From JAWXUU01 sp044426045 (lineage in GTDB: Bacteria > Bacillota > Clostridia > Christensenellales > CAMQZB01): a stretch of 50,633 bases of DNA. This document shows positions 14,672-22,181 of this stretch, piece by piece (the stretch's first letter is position 1; every line of letters starts with the position of its first letter). The stretch lies in NCBI GenBank assembly GCA_044426045.1, contig JAWXUX010000014.1:1-50633 (forward strand), given 5' to 3'. Below the pieces are notes generated by a model. That model did not search any database and was not told where the DNA came from. It saw only the letters and a program-made list of their open reading frames with translations. The position numbers and the translations under genes are program-made.

Positions 14672-14983
14672 TTACGCCTTAGCAATTGACACAATTTTCA
14701 AAAGTGTGTATTGTTGTCTGTGGCCTTTTTTCTTTCTTACGTTCTTTTTAGCTTTGTATTTGTACACAATGATTTTTTTTGCTTTGTCTTGACGCAAAAC
14801 TTCACATTTAACAGTTACGCCTTCTACCACTGGAGTACCAATAGTTGTGCCTTCTTCTGCACCGTACATCAAAACTGGAAGTTCGATTACTGAGCCAACT
14901 TCTTCGTTAAGTTTTTCAACTTTAACATAATCATTTTCGCAAACTTTGTATTGCTTGCCACCTGTTTGTATTACTGCAAACAT
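14672..14983 (-). CDS. rplU: 50S ribosomal protein L21
   Basis: A 103-residue ribosomal protein that binds 23S rRNA. It begins MFAVIQTGGKQYKV, the universal L21 start, and ends with the basic stretch KYKAKKNVRKKKGHRQQYTLLKI. The ATG at 14983 was chosen for that conserved start and for GGAGG 7 nt upstream. A longer in-frame reading covers the leader and is not protein. It is the first gene of the rplU-rpmA operon, driven by a consensus promoter ~120 bp upstream. Confidence 0.98.
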   Translation of the reverse strand: MFAVIQTGGKQYKVCENDYVKVEKLNEEVGSVIELPVLMYGAEEGTTIGTPVVEGVTVKCEVLRQDKAKKIIVYKYKAKKNVRKKKGHRQQYTLLKIVSIAKA

Positions 14984-15098
14984 ATTATAGACCTCCTCGT
15001 CTATTTTGTCGCCGTCCACTTTGTATTCAAATTTTACAAAGCTTCCTGTTCGGGTGTTGGCTTTTTTCATCCAATCTTGACTAACCTTTTCCGTGCGC
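14984..15098 (-). promoter_or_regulatory. 5' leader of rplU, possible L21 autoregulatory leader
   Basis: About 115 nt lie between the predicted start point and the rplU ATG, long for a ribosomal protein mRNA without a reason. A hairpin CTTTGT...ACAAAG is visible near the middle. Firmicutes carry an L21-binding leader at this place, and I infer the same here without having matched the consensus. Confidence 0.4.
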
Positions 15099-15104
15099 CC
15101 ATAT

Positions 15105-15133
15105 AATATACCACATAAGCAAATCTTTGTCAA
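15105..15133 (-). promoter_or_regulatory. Promoter of rplU-rpmA
   Basis: Minus strand: perfect TTGACA (15133-15128), 17-bp spacer, TATATT (15110-15105). Confidence 0.85.
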
Positions 15134-15243
15134 ACATTTTCACGCATTTTGCATGCCTTTTTTAGATTTCTCCCCATTTTCAAGGCTTTTGCATACTTTC
15201 CCACCACATGGGCAAAATAATAAAAAAACAGGAGAAACCAAAC

Positions 15244-15801
15244 ATGCAAACTTCAAATAACAATAACACCAATCATGAAAATCCACAAGATATCCACCAT
15301 TCCGACTGCCACTTTGGCTGTTTCACTGCCGATGAAAAAGCCGAGCACCTCTCAGGCGGATTTGCAAAGCCCGACCGCGAAATTTTGCACACCGTTGCAA
15401 AAACGACTTCGATGGCAATAGAGTCGCTCAAAGACTTAGTGTCAAATATGGAAGATTGCACACCCCATTGCACAGATGTTCTCAAATGTCAATCCGACTG
15501 TTATAAAGCGATATACCGCGAAACAAAAACCGCACTTGAAGCCATTGATGAGGATGCCGACAACATCGGAAACATGCAAAAAATGATGCTTTGGTCTTCT
15601 ACCAAATGGGATATGATGCGCGACGATTCAAATTCGCACATAGCAGAACTTTTGATCCGCGGAACAGCCATGGGCGTTTGCGAAGTGGGCAAAGCCATGA
15701 ACGATTATAAAGACGTCTCAACATATTCCGCAAGATACCTAGGCGATAAAACCATGCACGTGATGAGCGAATTTGTAGACCAACTGAAAAAAATGTTGTA
15801 A
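15244..15801 (+). CDS. Hypothetical helical protein with Cys/His clusters
   Basis: Not recognised. 185 residues, no signal peptide or membrane segment. The N-terminus is Asn-rich and polar (~res 1-25), followed by a Cys/His cluster HHSDCHFGCF and a second one, CTPHCTDVLKCQSDCYK (res ~75-95). The remainder is predicted helical (ILHTVAKTTSMAIESLKDLVSNM; ALEAIDEDADNIGNMQKMM; FVDQLKKML). The arrangement resembles four-helix-bundle, metal-associated small proteins, but no catalytic motif is plain. The ATG at 15244 is chosen for AGGAG 8 nt upstream; a start at 15208 would add 12 residues. It stands alone on the plus strand, divergent from rplU, with its own terminator. Confidence 0.7.
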   Translation: MQTSNNNNTNHENPQDIHHSDCHFGCFTADEKAEHLSGGFAKPDREILHTVAKTTSMAIESLKDLVSNMEDCTPHCTDVLKCQSDCYKAIYRETKTALEAIDEDADNIGNMQKMMLWSSTKWDMMRDDSNSHIAELLIRGTAMGVCEVGKAMNDYKDVSTYSARYLGDKTMHVMSEFVDQLKKML

Positions 15802-15812
15802 AAAAATGCTGT

Positions 15813-15834
15813 AAAAAATGCGGAGCATTTTTTT
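15813..15834 (+). terminator. Terminator of the plus-strand hypothetical gene
   Basis: AAAAATGC and GCATTTTT form a stem with a GGA loop and continue in a run of seven T, ~12 bp after the stop codon. Confidence 0.7.
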
Positions 15835-15836
15835 AA

Positions 15837-16048
15837 GGTGAAAGGTGAAAGGTGAAAGGTGTGGTAGGCACTCGCAAGCTCGTGCACCTATTATATTTGG
15901 ACAGTAAAAAAGGAACGCCCCTAAAAAATAGTTGCGTCCCTACAAGTAGTTACAAATATAATTGAAAAGCACGAGGGCACCGAGTGCATTACCACACCTT
16001 TCACCTTTCACCTTTCACCTTTCACCTTTCACCTTTCACCTTTCACTT
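15837..16048. repeat. Heptamer-bracketed foldback element, copy B (complete)
   Basis: Left: GGTGAAA three times, then GTGGTA (15861-15866) and GCACTCGCAAGCTCGTGC (15868-15885). Right, inverted: GCACGAGGGCACCGAGTGC (15969-15987), TACCAC, then seven in-phase copies of ACCTTTC. The ~80-bp centre carries GGAACG...CGTCC. The two ends are near-perfect inverted copies, so the whole element can fold back on itself. No open reading frame of note. Confidence 0.8.
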
Positions 16049-16062
16049 TTAAAACCGCGTCG

Positions 16063-16224
16063 CAAAAAACTCCGCTCACACAACCCAACCTGCGTGCCAT
16101 CCCTCCAACACCCCATTTTGGGCATGGATAAAGGAGGTTCGAGCGCCAACTGCTCAGACCCCCTTCAAACAGATAGATTTTATCTCCCTGGAATGAGATA
16201 CAATTTTAGTGGGTCTTTCGACCT
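16063..16224 (-). ncRNA. Stand-alone structured RNA, unassigned (6S-like in size and setting)
   Basis: A strong promoter fires into ~160 nt with no credible reading frame and no minus-strand gene downstream. The transcript would start with GGTCGAAAGACC, a GAAA-tetraloop hairpin. It continues with TATCTC...GAGATA, then a long interrupted stem pairing CGCTCGAACCTCC with GGAGG...GGTT...GAGCG, and ends in TTTTTT near 16064. Length, promoter strength and long-hairpin form fit 6S RNA, but I could not confirm its central-bubble consensus. SRP RNA, tmRNA and RNase P RNA are ruled out by missing hallmark sequences. Transcription is a good bet, the family is open. Confidence 0.5.
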
Positions 16225-16230
16225 AACTAT

Positions 16231-16260
16231 ATTATAATATACCACATTTCAAAAAGTCAA
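16231..16260 (-). promoter_or_regulatory. Promoter of the structured RNA
   Basis: Minus strand: TTGACT (16260-16255), 18-bp spacer, TATAAT (16236-16231). The neighbouring TGTGGTATATTATA is also found at the rplU promoter. Confidence 0.75.
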
Positions 16261-16293
16261 TTATTTGCCCGAAATTACCCCTCTTTGTAACAA

Positions 16294-16322
16294 AACTACC
16301 ATATTTGCGTAATATGGTAGTT
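16294..16322 (-). terminator. Terminator downstream of the histidine kinase gene
   Basis: Perfect 12-bp arms AACTACCATATT / AATATGGTAGTT with a 5-nt loop. On the minus strand TTTTGTT follows. It separates the two-component operon from the structured-RNA promoter. Confidence 0.8.
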
Positions 16323-16380
16323 ATTTTTGCATATAGTTACTTATATTGTAATACCAACTGAGATTATCCACAATGTTTTA

Positions 16381-17751
16381 TTATCTTCTTGCGACCATTC
16401 TGAATATAAACATCCCACCATCAACAGAAAATTGCACATTTGCAAGGTTAGCTTTTGCATATGACAAAACAGAAGTGACACCCACACCTTCTTTTGAAAG
16501 CGGGATTTGGTTTTCGTCAAATTCCACCGCCCCGCAAAATGAGTTGCGAATTTCAACCAATATTTTACTTTCCTCGGTTTTGATTTCAATTTTTATTTTG
16601 CGATTTTGCTTTTCAAGTTTCAAACACGCGTTGATTGCGTTTTCCACCACGTTTGCTATCACGGTTGAAAATTCCACATCGTTTGCTGTTGCGTTGTTTG
16701 GAATTCTCAAATTATATTTGATATCAATATCGGCATCCCTTGCCTTGCCAAGATAAAAACCAAAACATGCATTTATTATGGCATTTTCGCAATATATTTC
16801 TTTTGCGAGCATTTCCACGTTGCCGTTGACATACCCGATATATTCTTTCGCTTTTTCAATATCGCCGTTATCAAAAAATTCTTTCAATGTGCCGATATAA
16901 TGTTTCAAATCATGGCGAATGATTTTCATTGAGTTTTCCGCTTCCCTTGACGCGTTGATTTGCCCCGAAAGCATGTCAACTTGCGATTGATATATCTTCA
17001 CGTTCATCTTTTCGCGATCAGCATCTCTGGCTTTGTTCATGTTGAAGAAAATCAACCAATATGCAAGCAACATCAACACATTCACCATTCCCATGTTTAC
17101 ACAAATTCGCAGGTCGAATTCCTGAATTTTGGCGATTTCATAAAGGAAATAAAGGCAGTGAATGACTATTTGTGAAATTGGCACGAAAGAATACCAACCC
17201 CAACCCGTTGGAAGTTCCCTGAAAGTGTAGATGAATTGCGGTTTGAACACCTTTTGCAAAAACCAAATAAGAAATATCGCTTGCACCACAAACAATATAA
17301 TCATCGCCGTTGACATCGCCATTCTGCCCACGAATAAAAATCTGAACATCATTGAGGTTTCCATTATTATTGCAATAATGCTTATCCCAACAAGCGTTCC
17401 AAAAAGCGTTTTATCGATTGTCCATTTTGAAATATAAATACCGCCACCAAGCAATAAAAGCGCAAAAGACACTATCGTTAGTTGCGAGAAAATTTCAATG
17501 TTGTCGAAAAACACAAAAATTGAAAGCAAATTGACAATAGCCATAATAACAAGATAGCAACATATCACCACATACGTTTTTCTTTTTGAAAACCTTGAAT
17601 CAAGAAGCGTCAAAACAATAACCGACGAAATCATGAACATCCCAATGATTGACAATATCGTGAAATAATTGATTTTGTCGTAGCTTTCGAAATACCCCAA
17701 AAAAATCTGCGTAAAATTCGCAAGTAGTGGAGAAGCGAAACTAGCGGTCAT
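16381..17751 (-). CDS. Sensor histidine kinase, AgrC/GHKL type
   Basis: A 456-residue membrane kinase. Six or so hydrophobic segments fill res ~1-225. A linker helix (NKARDADREKMNVKIYQSQVDMLSGQI) leads to the phosphoacceptor box IRHDLKHYIGTLKEFF (His ~281). The GHKL ATPase domain follows with N-box VIANVVENAINACLKLE (~369) and GVGVTSVLSYAKANL. This is the architecture of AgrC/ComD-type kinases that sense peptides. The gene overlaps the response regulator by 4 bp (ATGA), so the two are translated together. No AgrB or AgrD-like gene is in the window, so the signal may not be a cyclic peptide. Confidence 0.9.
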   Translation of the reverse strand: MTASFASPLLANFTQIFLGYFESYDKINYFTILSIIGMFMISSVIVLTLLDSRFSKRKTYVVICCYLVIMAIVNLLSIFVFFDNIEIFSQLTIVSFALLLLGGGIYISKWTIDKTLFGTLVGISIIAIIMETSMMFRFLFVGRMAMSTAMIILFVVQAIFLIWFLQKVFKPQFIYTFRELPTGWGWYSFVPISQIVIHCLYFLYEIAKIQEFDLRICVNMGMVNVLMLLAYWLIFFNMNKARDADREKMNVKIYQSQVDMLSGQINASREAENSMKIIRHDLKHYIGTLKEFFDNGDIEKAKEYIGYVNGNVEMLAKEIYCENAIINACFGFYLGKARDADIDIKYNLRIPNNATANDVEFSTVIANVVENAINACLKLEKQNRKIKIEIKTEESKILVEIRNSFCGAVEFDENQIPLSKEGVGVTSVLSYAKANLANVQFSVDGGMFIFRMVARR

Positions 17752-18500
17752 TGCACACCTCCGTCAAAATTCACGAAATAATAATCAAAATACGCCTTGT
17801 TGAGATCTTTTTTCAAAACGCGTGAAATCTTTATTTCAGTTCCGTCTTTCATTATAACGTTATCGGAATTCATAACTTTCACTTGCGACAGATTGATAAT
17901 ACAATGGGCGTTGCATTGTGCAAATTTTTTGCTCGCAAGCAATCCCCCGACCCACTCGACAAAAGAACATCTGATAACCTTGCTTTCAATACTTCTCCCG
18001 CTTGCAAGCAGGTATTTCACACGCCTGTTTTCAAGCAAGCAATAAAGGATTTGTTCGCTTTCCACCGCAACTTTTCCCGAAGCCGTCTCAACAGCGGTGA
18101 AATGCGTTTTTGATTGATTTTCCAAAATGACATCAATCGCCGATTTGACAACGCGAAACAAAACGTCTTCATTGATTGGTTTTAACATATAATAAAAGGC
18201 ATTCACCATGTATGACTCGACAGCAAACTCTCTGCTTGACGACAAATATATTATCTTGGCATTTTGGAAATGTTTTGAAATGAACCCGCCAAGTGAAATC
18301 CCGTCAAATTCCGGCATAACAACATCAAGCAAAAACAAATCAAACACTTCGCCTTCACCCAGCAATTCAAAAAGTTCCCTACTTGACGAAAAAGCCCGAA
18401 AAGAAATTTCCGTTTCTTCTCGTGCTTCAAATTTTTTTAATAAATCACATATGCACTCAAGTGACTTTATGTCGTCATCACAAATTGCAATTTTAATCAA
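17748..18500 (-). CDS. LytTR-family response regulator
   Basis: A 250-residue regulator with an N-terminal receiver domain (acidic pocket CDDD at res 7-10, phosphoacceptor Asp59 in FLLDVVMPEFDG) and a C-terminal LytTR DNA-binding domain (~res 140-245, ending in KISRVLKKDLNKAYFDYYF). AgrA and VirR regulators share this layout and bind direct repeats upstream of target genes. The start is a TTG at 18500 after GAGGG. It is transcribed together with the kinase from a promoter at 18541-18569. Confidence 0.92.
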   Translation of the reverse strand: MIKIAICDDDIKSLECICDLLKKFEAREETEISFRAFSSSRELFELLGEGEVFDLFLLDVVMPEFDGISLGGFISKHFQNAKIIYLSSSREFAVESYMVNAFYYMLKPINEDVLFRVVKSAIDVILENQSKTHFTAVETASGKVAVESEQILYCLLENRRVKYLLASGRSIESKVIRCSFVEWVGGLLASKKFAQCNAHCIINLSQVKVMNSDNVIMKDGTEIKISRVLKKDLNKAYFDYYFVNFDGGVQ

Positions 18501-18540
18501 TATTCAACCCTCACTGATATACAAATCAATTTTTATATCC

Positions 18541-18569
18541 ATTATAATACACATCGCCAAAATTGTCAA
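18541..18569 (-). promoter_or_regulatory. Promoter of the LytTR two-component operon
   Basis: Minus strand: TTGACA (18569-18564), 17-bp spacer, TATAAT (18546-18541), both perfect hexamers. Confidence 0.85.
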
Positions 18570-18597
18570 TATCTCAGAAATGCCATTCACCCACAGA

Positions 18598-19986
18598 TTA
18601 AATTTCCGCAAGCATCTCGCCCGCTGGTTTTGATTTTTTTGGCAATTTTTTTATTGCAACGGCAAGCATTATTAATTGCAAAACCGACGTGAGTGACCAA
18701 GAGATTGGATAAATTGCATAGATCGTGTCAATCGTTGGATATTGCGAGAACACGAGAGAAATCCACACAATTCTGAAAAGGCAAACACCGCAGAATGAAA
18801 CAATCGTTGGGAAGATATAATATCCCATACCTTTCAAACTGCCCACAAGCACATCCATAAGCGCGCACGCAAAATAGAATGTCGCCATATATTTCAATCT
18901 TGTGAGCCCAACAGCCACGACATTCACATCGCCGTCACTGTAAAGCGAAACCAACTGTTCGCCAAACGTGATAAACAACATTCCCATAAGCGTGCTGACA
19001 ATAAGCGAGCAAACAACACTGGCACCCGCACCCCTTTTCACGCGGGAATAATCTTCCGCACCCATGTTTTGACTTGCCGAAGTCATCGCACCTTGCGTCA
19101 CACTGTTTGTCACGGTGTACATAAACCCTTCAAGACTTTGCGATGCGGCATTTCCCGCTGTTATCACAGTTGAGTTGAACGAGTTGACTGATGACTGAAC
19201 CACGACGTTTGAAATAGAGAAAAGCGATGCTTGAATTCCCGCAGGAACGCCAATTCTGAGAATTTTTAACAGTTGTGGTTTATAAATTTTAAGTTTTTTG
19301 ATTTCAAGTTTCAAAACGCCATCGCCTTTTGCCAAAACTCGCAAAACCAAGAACGCCGAAATGCCTTGCGCCGTGATAGTCGCAATCGCAACCCCCGCAA
19401 CGCTCATGTCGAATATTATAACCAAAATAAGGTTTAAAGACACGTTGAAAAGCCCCGCAAAAGACAAAATCTTGAGCGGACGTTTAGTGTCGCCAACCGC
19501 ACGAAGCATTGATGCACCGAAGTTATACAAAAGGTTGAAAGGCATGCCCAAAAACAAGATTTTCAAATATAAAACCGCCAGTGGCAAAACTTCCGTTGGC
19601 GTTGACATCATCGTGAGAAGTGGTTCGACAATGAAAAACGCAAGAATAGCAAGAAAAACCCCCCCAATAATAGCTATCGCAATTGCCGTGTGCACGGTTT
19701 TATCAATGCCATCTTGGTTTTTTGCACCATAGTATCTTGAAATACACACCCCAACACCGACAGACATACCCATGAAAATGTTGATTATCATGTTCACAAG
19801 CGCGGTGTTTGAACCAACTGCCGAAAGTGCCGCAGCTCCTGCAAACTTGCCGACAACAATCATATCCGCCGCACTGTACAAAAGTTGCAAAATGCCCGTT
19901 GCCATAAGCGGGATTGAAAAGCGAACAATATTTTTGAATATGTTCCCTTCAGTCATGTTTATTCCGTATTTCTTCTTCTTTTCCAT
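18598..19986 (-). CDS. MATE family efflux transporter
   Basis: A 462-residue, twelve-helix drug/metabolite exporter that uses a Na+ or H+ gradient. Typical stretches are MTEGNIFKNIVRFSIPLMATGILQLLYSAADMIVVGKFAG, VGVGVCISRYYGAKNQD, and in the second half RIGVPAGIQASLFSISNVVVQSSVNSF and ASQNMGAEDYSRVKRG. The latter pairs are the two MATE repeats. Substrate cannot be inferred. It has its own promoter and lies ~100 bp upstream of the two-component promoter, so it may or may not be co-regulated. One of three MATE domains in the window. Confidence 0.93.
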   Translation of the reverse strand: MEKKKKYGINMTEGNIFKNIVRFSIPLMATGILQLLYSAADMIVVGKFAGAAALSAVGSNTALVNMIINIFMGMSVGVGVCISRYYGAKNQDGIDKTVHTAIAIAIIGGVFLAILAFFIVEPLLTMMSTPTEVLPLAVLYLKILFLGMPFNLLYNFGASMLRAVGDTKRPLKILSFAGLFNVSLNLILVIIFDMSVAGVAIATITAQGISAFLVLRVLAKGDGVLKLEIKKLKIYKPQLLKILRIGVPAGIQASLFSISNVVVQSSVNSFNSTVITAGNAASQSLEGFMYTVTNSVTQGAMTSASQNMGAEDYSRVKRGAGASVVCSLIVSTLMGMLFITFGEQLVSLYSDGDVNVVAVGLTRLKYMATFYFACALMDVLVGSLKGMGYYIFPTIVSFCGVCLFRIVWISLVFSQYPTIDTIYAIYPISWSLTSVLQLIMLAVAIKKLPKKSKPAGEMLAEI

Positions 19987-20069
19987 TTCTTCCTTTCTTG
20001 GTAAACCCTTTCGTCACTAGCGTGCAAAACGCCCGCTTGCTTTCTTATATATTTTTACTTTACCTTAAA

Positions 20070-20098
20070 ACTATACTACCATAGAAGTTAAAAGTCAA
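20070..20098 (-). promoter_or_regulatory. Promoter of the MATE gene at 18.6-20.0 kb
   Basis: Minus strand: TTGACT (20098-20093), 17-bp spacer, TATAGT (20075-20070). The 5' leader is ~75 nt. Nothing else recognisable lies in the 311-bp gap apart from the terminator and repeat fragment next to it. Confidence 0.75.
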
Positions 20099-20179
20099 TT
20101 TATATCACGCGTGTTTAGCATTTATTTTTCGCAAATTGAAAAAGCCCTTAAAACAAGGCATCAAACGTGCAAAATAAAA

Positions 20180-20213
20180 AAAATGCAACACCGCAAAGAT
20201 GTTGCATTTTTTA
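20180..20213 (-). terminator. Terminator of the nuclease gene
   Basis: Arms AAAATGCAACA / TGTTGCATTTT with a 9-10-nt loop, followed on the minus strand by a run of T. It lies ~90 bp beyond the nuclease stop codon. Confidence 0.85.
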
Positions 20214-20224
20214 GAAGTGCCCTT
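20205..20224. repeat. Fragment of the AGGGCACTTCT repeat family
   Basis: TTTTTTAGAAGTGCCCTTT matches the terminal sequence of the element at 21826-22010 and the palindrome at 10991. It abuts the nuclease terminator. Confidence 0.55.
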
Positions 20225-20297
20225 TATTTTAACTTTTCAAAAGTGTACTTATCTTTTATTACATTGAAACATAACATCCCCCCCGCTTCACGCATGT

Positions 20298-21338
20298 TTA
20301 TCCAACTTTGCCATCACCGTCGGCATCGGTCATGTATTGATACAACCAGTGGTCTGACGTGATTGGCATTTCATAGCCCGCAGCTTCAGCTTCGGCAATA
20401 GTGACTGTGCCGTTGGAATTTGTGTCGATTTCCGCAACCACTTCATCTTCATTTTCTGGCGCCAAAACGACAGTGTCCTCTTCTTCTGGCTCTTCGCCAT
20501 TTGCATAGTTTTTGCCCGTTGCATAATCAAAAGTCACTCCGAGTTGCGCATTATAGCAGAACACGTTGAATTGCACACCCTCGCCGTCGTCCTCGACAGA
20601 ATACGCTTCCATCAACACGCCAATGCAAAGCAAATCGTCACCCTCGAAAATAGGAGTGACCCTATAAATCACGTGGTTTTCCGTTTCGTTGACATAATCG
20701 GCAATCATGTTTTCAAAAAGCAACATCCCCTCGACATTCATCGCGCGAGTGCCTGTTATCAAGTTCAGCTTGTTGGCGTTTTCACCCGTGAGTTGAAAGC
20801 CAATGATGTGGCAACGATTGTAGATATATGTAGCATCGACGAAATCATATTGATTTTGCTCCCAACCCGTTGGATAGACAGAGGAAATGCTTCCGCGATC
20901 TTCCGTTGGCATGATATCCACGCCCACGCTCGCAATTGCATATCCACATCTGCCAAGATCGTCAAGCGGTGAATAATATTCATAGCTATCCGTCACAAGG
21001 TCGCTTTCTTCAAAAAACGGCACATAATCGTTGATTTCGATATAATAATCGCCAGAAAAAGCGGGGATTGTGATTGCAGTGTCGCTCCAATCCACCGTGA
21101 ATGTGAGATCTTCCCCGCTTGTTTGCGTGTCGGAAGAAGTTGAATCGGAAGATGCTGAATCAGACAAAGTTGAATCAGGCGAAGCTGTATCAGATGGCGA
21201 AGCAGTTGCCGTAGCAGTTGGTGAAGCCGTTGCCAGAACGTCGGACAAAACATCGCTCGCGAGATCGCAACCGCCAAAAGAAAGCAAAAGCGAAACGAGC
21301 ATCGTGCAAAGTATTATATTTTTCATTATTTTTTTCAT
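20298..21338 (-). CDS. Secreted DNA/RNA non-specific endonuclease (EndA-like lipoprotein)
   Basis: A 346-residue lipoprotein nuclease. A signal peptide with lipobox LLSFGGC (Cys ~24) is followed by a Ser/Thr/Asp-rich linker (~35-70) and a beta-beta-alpha-metal nuclease domain (~85-265). The catalytic region reads YNRCHIIGFQLTGENANKLNLITGTRAMN, where the His of RCH is the general base and the later Asn binds the metal. This is the DNA-entry nuclease subgroup. A C-terminal Ca-binding motif pair (DTNSNGTVTIAEAEAAGY and TDADGDGKVG) is typical of its Firmicute members. It would degrade extracellular nucleic acid at the cell surface. It overlaps the upstream small gene by 4 bp. Confidence 0.9.
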   Translation of the reverse strand: MKKIMKNIILCTMLVSLLLSFGGCDLASDVLSDVLATASPTATATASPSDTASPDSTLSDSASSDSTSSDTQTSGEDLTFTVDWSDTAITIPAFSGDYYIEINDYVPFFEESDLVTDSYEYYSPLDDLGRCGYAIASVGVDIMPTEDRGSISSVYPTGWEQNQYDFVDATYIYNRCHIIGFQLTGENANKLNLITGTRAMNVEGMLLFENMIADYVNETENHVIYRVTPIFEGDDLLCIGVLMEAYSVEDDGEGVQFNVFCYNAQLGVTFDYATGKNYANGEEPEEEDTVVLAPENEDEVVAEIDTNSNGTVTIAEAEAAGYEMPITSDHWLYQYMTDADGDGKVG

Positions 21339-21745
21339 GGTTTAATCCACTCCTCTATTGTTATTTTCTCGTGCGACTTGCCTTTGATATCCGTTGTGGC
21401 ATTCAAAACGAAACCATTCAAATCCAAATCGAATTTTTTGTCGCAAGGATACGCCCTGTTCCACTTGCACAAATACAAAACGTCGATTTTCCCCGCGTGC
21501 AAAGCAAGCGACTGTTCTTCCGCAAAACAAAAATCATCCGCCCCCGCAACCGCAAATAAATCATCACAAACGCAAACATTGCTCGCGCCATGCTTTTCAA
21601 ATTGCTTGGCTGTATATGCCGATAAAAGTAGCTTTTTGTTTGAAGTGAGCGCCAAAATATATTCCCGCAAAACCACATCCTGACTTTGCCTGCGACGGGC
21701 AAACATAGTTCCCCCCTTATCATCTATCGCTGCAAAAACTTTCAT
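21335..21745 (-). CDS. Conserved small protein coupled to the nuclease gene
   Basis: A 136-residue cytosolic protein that I recognise as a conserved Firmicute family often mislabelled ribonuclease Z. The signatures are GTMFARRRQSQDVVLREYI, the acidic DDFCFAEEQ, LCKWNRAYPCDKKFDLDL and KGKSHEKITIEEW. It has none of the metallo-beta-lactamase motifs of true RNase Z, so that name should not be used. Its stop overlaps the nuclease start by 4 bp (ATGA). The coupling suggests a role with the secreted nuclease, but no biochemical function is known to me. Confidence 0.8.
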   Translation of the reverse strand: MKVFAAIDDKGGTMFARRRQSQDVVLREYILALTSNKKLLLSAYTAKQFEKHGASNVCVCDDLFAVAGADDFCFAEEQSLALHAGKIDVLYLCKWNRAYPCDKKFDLDLNGFVLNATTDIKGKSHEKITIEEWIKP

Positions 21746-21825
21746 ATTATATCTCCATTTTTATTTTAGCACCCCAAAACCGCCAAACCTTGCAAACCTT
21801 GCAAATTCAATCAGCGGGAAAATTT

Positions 21826-22010
21826 AGGGCACTTCTAAAAAGTATTGACCAAAGATTAATTTCAAAAAAAGTGCGTATTTTTTGCAATATTTCGAAGTAA
21901 TATCGGGTATATTCAGGCGTGTCGCTTCGCTCGCGACGAGAAATTTTGCAGAAAATCAAGCCTTTTTTGAGAATTAAGATTTGCGTTAAGAGTTTTTAGA
22001 AGTTCCCTTT
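21826..22010. repeat. MITE-like foldback of the AGGGCACTTCT family
   Basis: A 185-bp element whose ends are imperfect inverted copies: AGGGCACTTCTAAAAAGT on the left and TTTTTAGAAGTTCCCTTT on the right. The similarity extends inward (CAAAGATTAATTTC against GAGAATTAAGATTTG). The middle holds a GTCGCTTCGCTCGCGAC hairpin. No reading frame. Probably a non-autonomous mobile element or its remnant. Confidence 0.7.
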
Positions 22011-22181
22011 AAAATGCCTGTTGCCATTATACCCCAAACCACCCCCAAATGTCAATATAAACCAACTTTCGAATGAAAATAACAATCCCGACTGGAGCCC
22101 AGAATTACAAATTACCCTTTTTCGGCATTTCCCCATATAGGGCGTTTTTCCACTTTTACCCTTGGTTTGGGTGAAATAATT

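Noticed and set aside
15837..16048. CRISPR array from the regular ACCTTTC repeats
   Set aside because: The repeats are 7 nt and contiguous, with no unique spacers and no cas genes.
16063..16224. SRP RNA, tmRNA or RNase P RNA
   Set aside because: The SRP GGAAGCAGC loop, the tmRNA tag frame with tRNA-like ends and the RNase P conserved cores are all absent.
21335..21745. Ribonuclease Z
   Set aside because: No HxHxDH metallo-beta-lactamase motif and far too short. The name is a propagated mis-annotation for this family.
22080..22100. Partial duplicate of the tRNA-Arg 3' end (CCCGACTGG)
   Set aside because: Only nine bases match, the flanks disagree, and such a match is expected by chance in 50 kb.
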